From the NCBI RefSeq assembly GCF_001423425.1, contig NZ_LMNX01000002.1, forward strand, positions 744,001 through 808,000: 64,000 bases of DNA. Direction: 5' to 3'. Below the pieces are notes generated by a model, which did no database searches, was not told the DNA's origin, and was given only the letters and a program-made list of their open reading frames with translations. This DNA comes from Rhizobium sp. Leaf306 (lineage in GTDB: Bacteria; Pseudomonadota; Alphaproteobacteria; Rhizobiales; Rhizobiaceae). Below, in pieces: positions 63,353 to 64,000 of this stretch. A program made the position numbers and the translations under genes. Each line of letters starts with the position of its first letter. Within the stretch, counting starts at the first letter, position 1.

Positions 63353-64000
63353 GTGACTTTTTCCGAGAGCGAGCAGGCTGCTTCGCTTTTGTCGGTCCGT
63401 GGACTGACGAAGCTGTTCGGCGATTTTGCTGCGTGCAGTGGTATCGATCTCGATATCGCGCCGGGTGAAATCCATGCGCTGCTCGGCGAAAACGGTGCCG
63501 GCAAATCCACTCTCGTCAAGATGCTGTTCGGCGTGCTTCAGCCATCGGGCGGGCAGATTGTCTGGCAGGGGAACCCGTTGACGATTGGTTCGCCTGGGGA
63601 AGCCCGGCAGCTCGGCATCGGCATGGTGTTTCAGCACTTCTCGCTGTTCGAAGCGCTGACGGTTGCCGAAAACATCGCGCTCTCGCTCGATCCGAAGACA
63701 CCACTTGCCAAGATCGCCGAAGAGGCTGCCTCGCTTTCCAAGGCGTACGGACTGCCGCTTGATCCTTATGCGCATGTGGCCGACCTTTCGGTCGGTGAAC
63801 GCCAGCGGATCGAGATCGTGCGGGCTCTCCTCCAGAACCCGAAGCTGATCATTCTCGACGAGCCGACCTCCGTGCTCACGCCGCAGGAAGCGGACCGGTT
63901 GTTCGAGACGCTTTTCAAGCTGAAGTCCGAGGGCCGCTCGGTGCTTTATATCAGCCACCGGCTGGAGGAAGTGCGTCGCATCTGCGACCGCGCCACCGTT
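63353..64000 (+). CDS. ABC transporter ATP-binding protein, nucleoside/sugar type (3' part missing)
   Basis: 216 codons are present from a GTG with GAGGGG 5 nt upstream to the window edge. The first ATPase domain is complete: Walker A LGENGAGKST near residue 43, Q-loop VFQHFSLF, signature LSVGERQRIEIVRAL near residue 148, Walker B LIILDEPTSVL and H-loop ISHRLEE. The match is to the two-domain RbsA/YufO type that works with BMP-family binding proteins for nucleosides or simple sugars. The second ATPase domain and the permeases should lie just beyond the window. Confidence 0.92.
   Translation, partial: MTFSESEQAASLLSVRGLTKLFGDFAACSGIDLDIAPGEIHALLGENGAGKSTLVKMLFGVLQPSGGQIVWQGNPLTIGSPGEARQLGIGMVFQHFSLFEALTVAENIALSLDPKTPLAKIAEEAASLSKAYGLPLDPYAHVADLSVGERQRIEIVRALLQNPKLIILDEPTSVLTPQEADRLFETLFKLKSEGRSVLYISHRLEEVRRICDRATV

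Overview
The window is about 64 kb of GC-rich, gene-dense chromosome from an alphaproteobacterium, most likely a Rhizobiaceae member (Rhizobium/Agrobacterium/Neorhizobium-like). Supporting signs are the cell-cycle kinase CckA, a phosphatidylcholine synthase, the suf order S2-B-C-D-S-X-A with rhizobial RirA- and Irr-type iron boxes, a recA operator of the GAAC-N7-GTAC type described for rhizobia, an EcfG-type stress promoter, DUF982, and frequent GTG/TTG starts. No phage, insertion sequence, CRISPR array or genomic island was seen. This is mostly core chromosome, with accessory material near 14.5-17 kb and 54-59 kb.

Layout. 1-3.7 kb (minus): a secreted protein cut by the edge, a YcjF/YcjX pair and a SixA-like phosphatase. 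3.9-8.5 kb: dksA, a FliO-like proline-rich membrane protein (minus) and cckA. 8.5-14.5 kb (plus): recA behind two SOS-type boxes, alaS, ttcA-like, and an inositol-monophosphatase-family gene. 14.5-17 kb: a decayed ArsR regulator in front of an SRPBCC gene, then HxlR and NmrA-family genes. 17.3-29.3 kb (minus): a 12-kb block with an MFS exporter, grxD, a small basic protein, bolA, purL, a PagL-like protein, a lipoprotein, purQ, a coiled-coil protein, purS, purC, a small hydrolase, purB, rpe and a periplasmic binding protein. 29.4-32.5 kb (plus): split xdhC, a molybdopterin/nucleotidyltransferase fusion and a TfoX-domain protein, followed by a candidate small RNA. 32.7-36.9 kb (minus): NUDIX, DEAD-box helicase, M23 peptidase and Bcp.

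36.9-43.8 kb: an AsmA-like protein, tyrS (minus), a GGEEF diguanylate cyclase and a hydrolase (minus). 43.9-51.2 kb (plus): the seven-gene suf iron-sulfur operon with candidate iron boxes over its promoter. 51.2-54.4 kb (minus): a MacAB-like exporter. 54.5-59 kb: a DUF2171 protein, two very small membrane proteins behind an EcfG-like promoter, an orphan type I secretion pair, DUF982 and tRNA-Lys. 59.3-64 kb: ccdA, an AEC transporter, a UbiH-family hydroxylase, pcs and the start of an ABC ATPase.

Themes. Iron-sulfur work recurs: the suf operon builds clusters, BolA and monothiol GrxD carry or sense them, and TtcA and the XdhC client enzymes use them. De novo purine synthesis is concentrated in purB/C/S/Q/L. 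The clearest items outside ordinary annotation are the stacked iron boxes on the suf promoter, a roughly 110-nt candidate sRNA at 32.5 kb, two unlisted small membrane proteins at 55 kb, and the double box upstream of recA. All assignments come from reading the sequence and from remembered family features; no database search was run.
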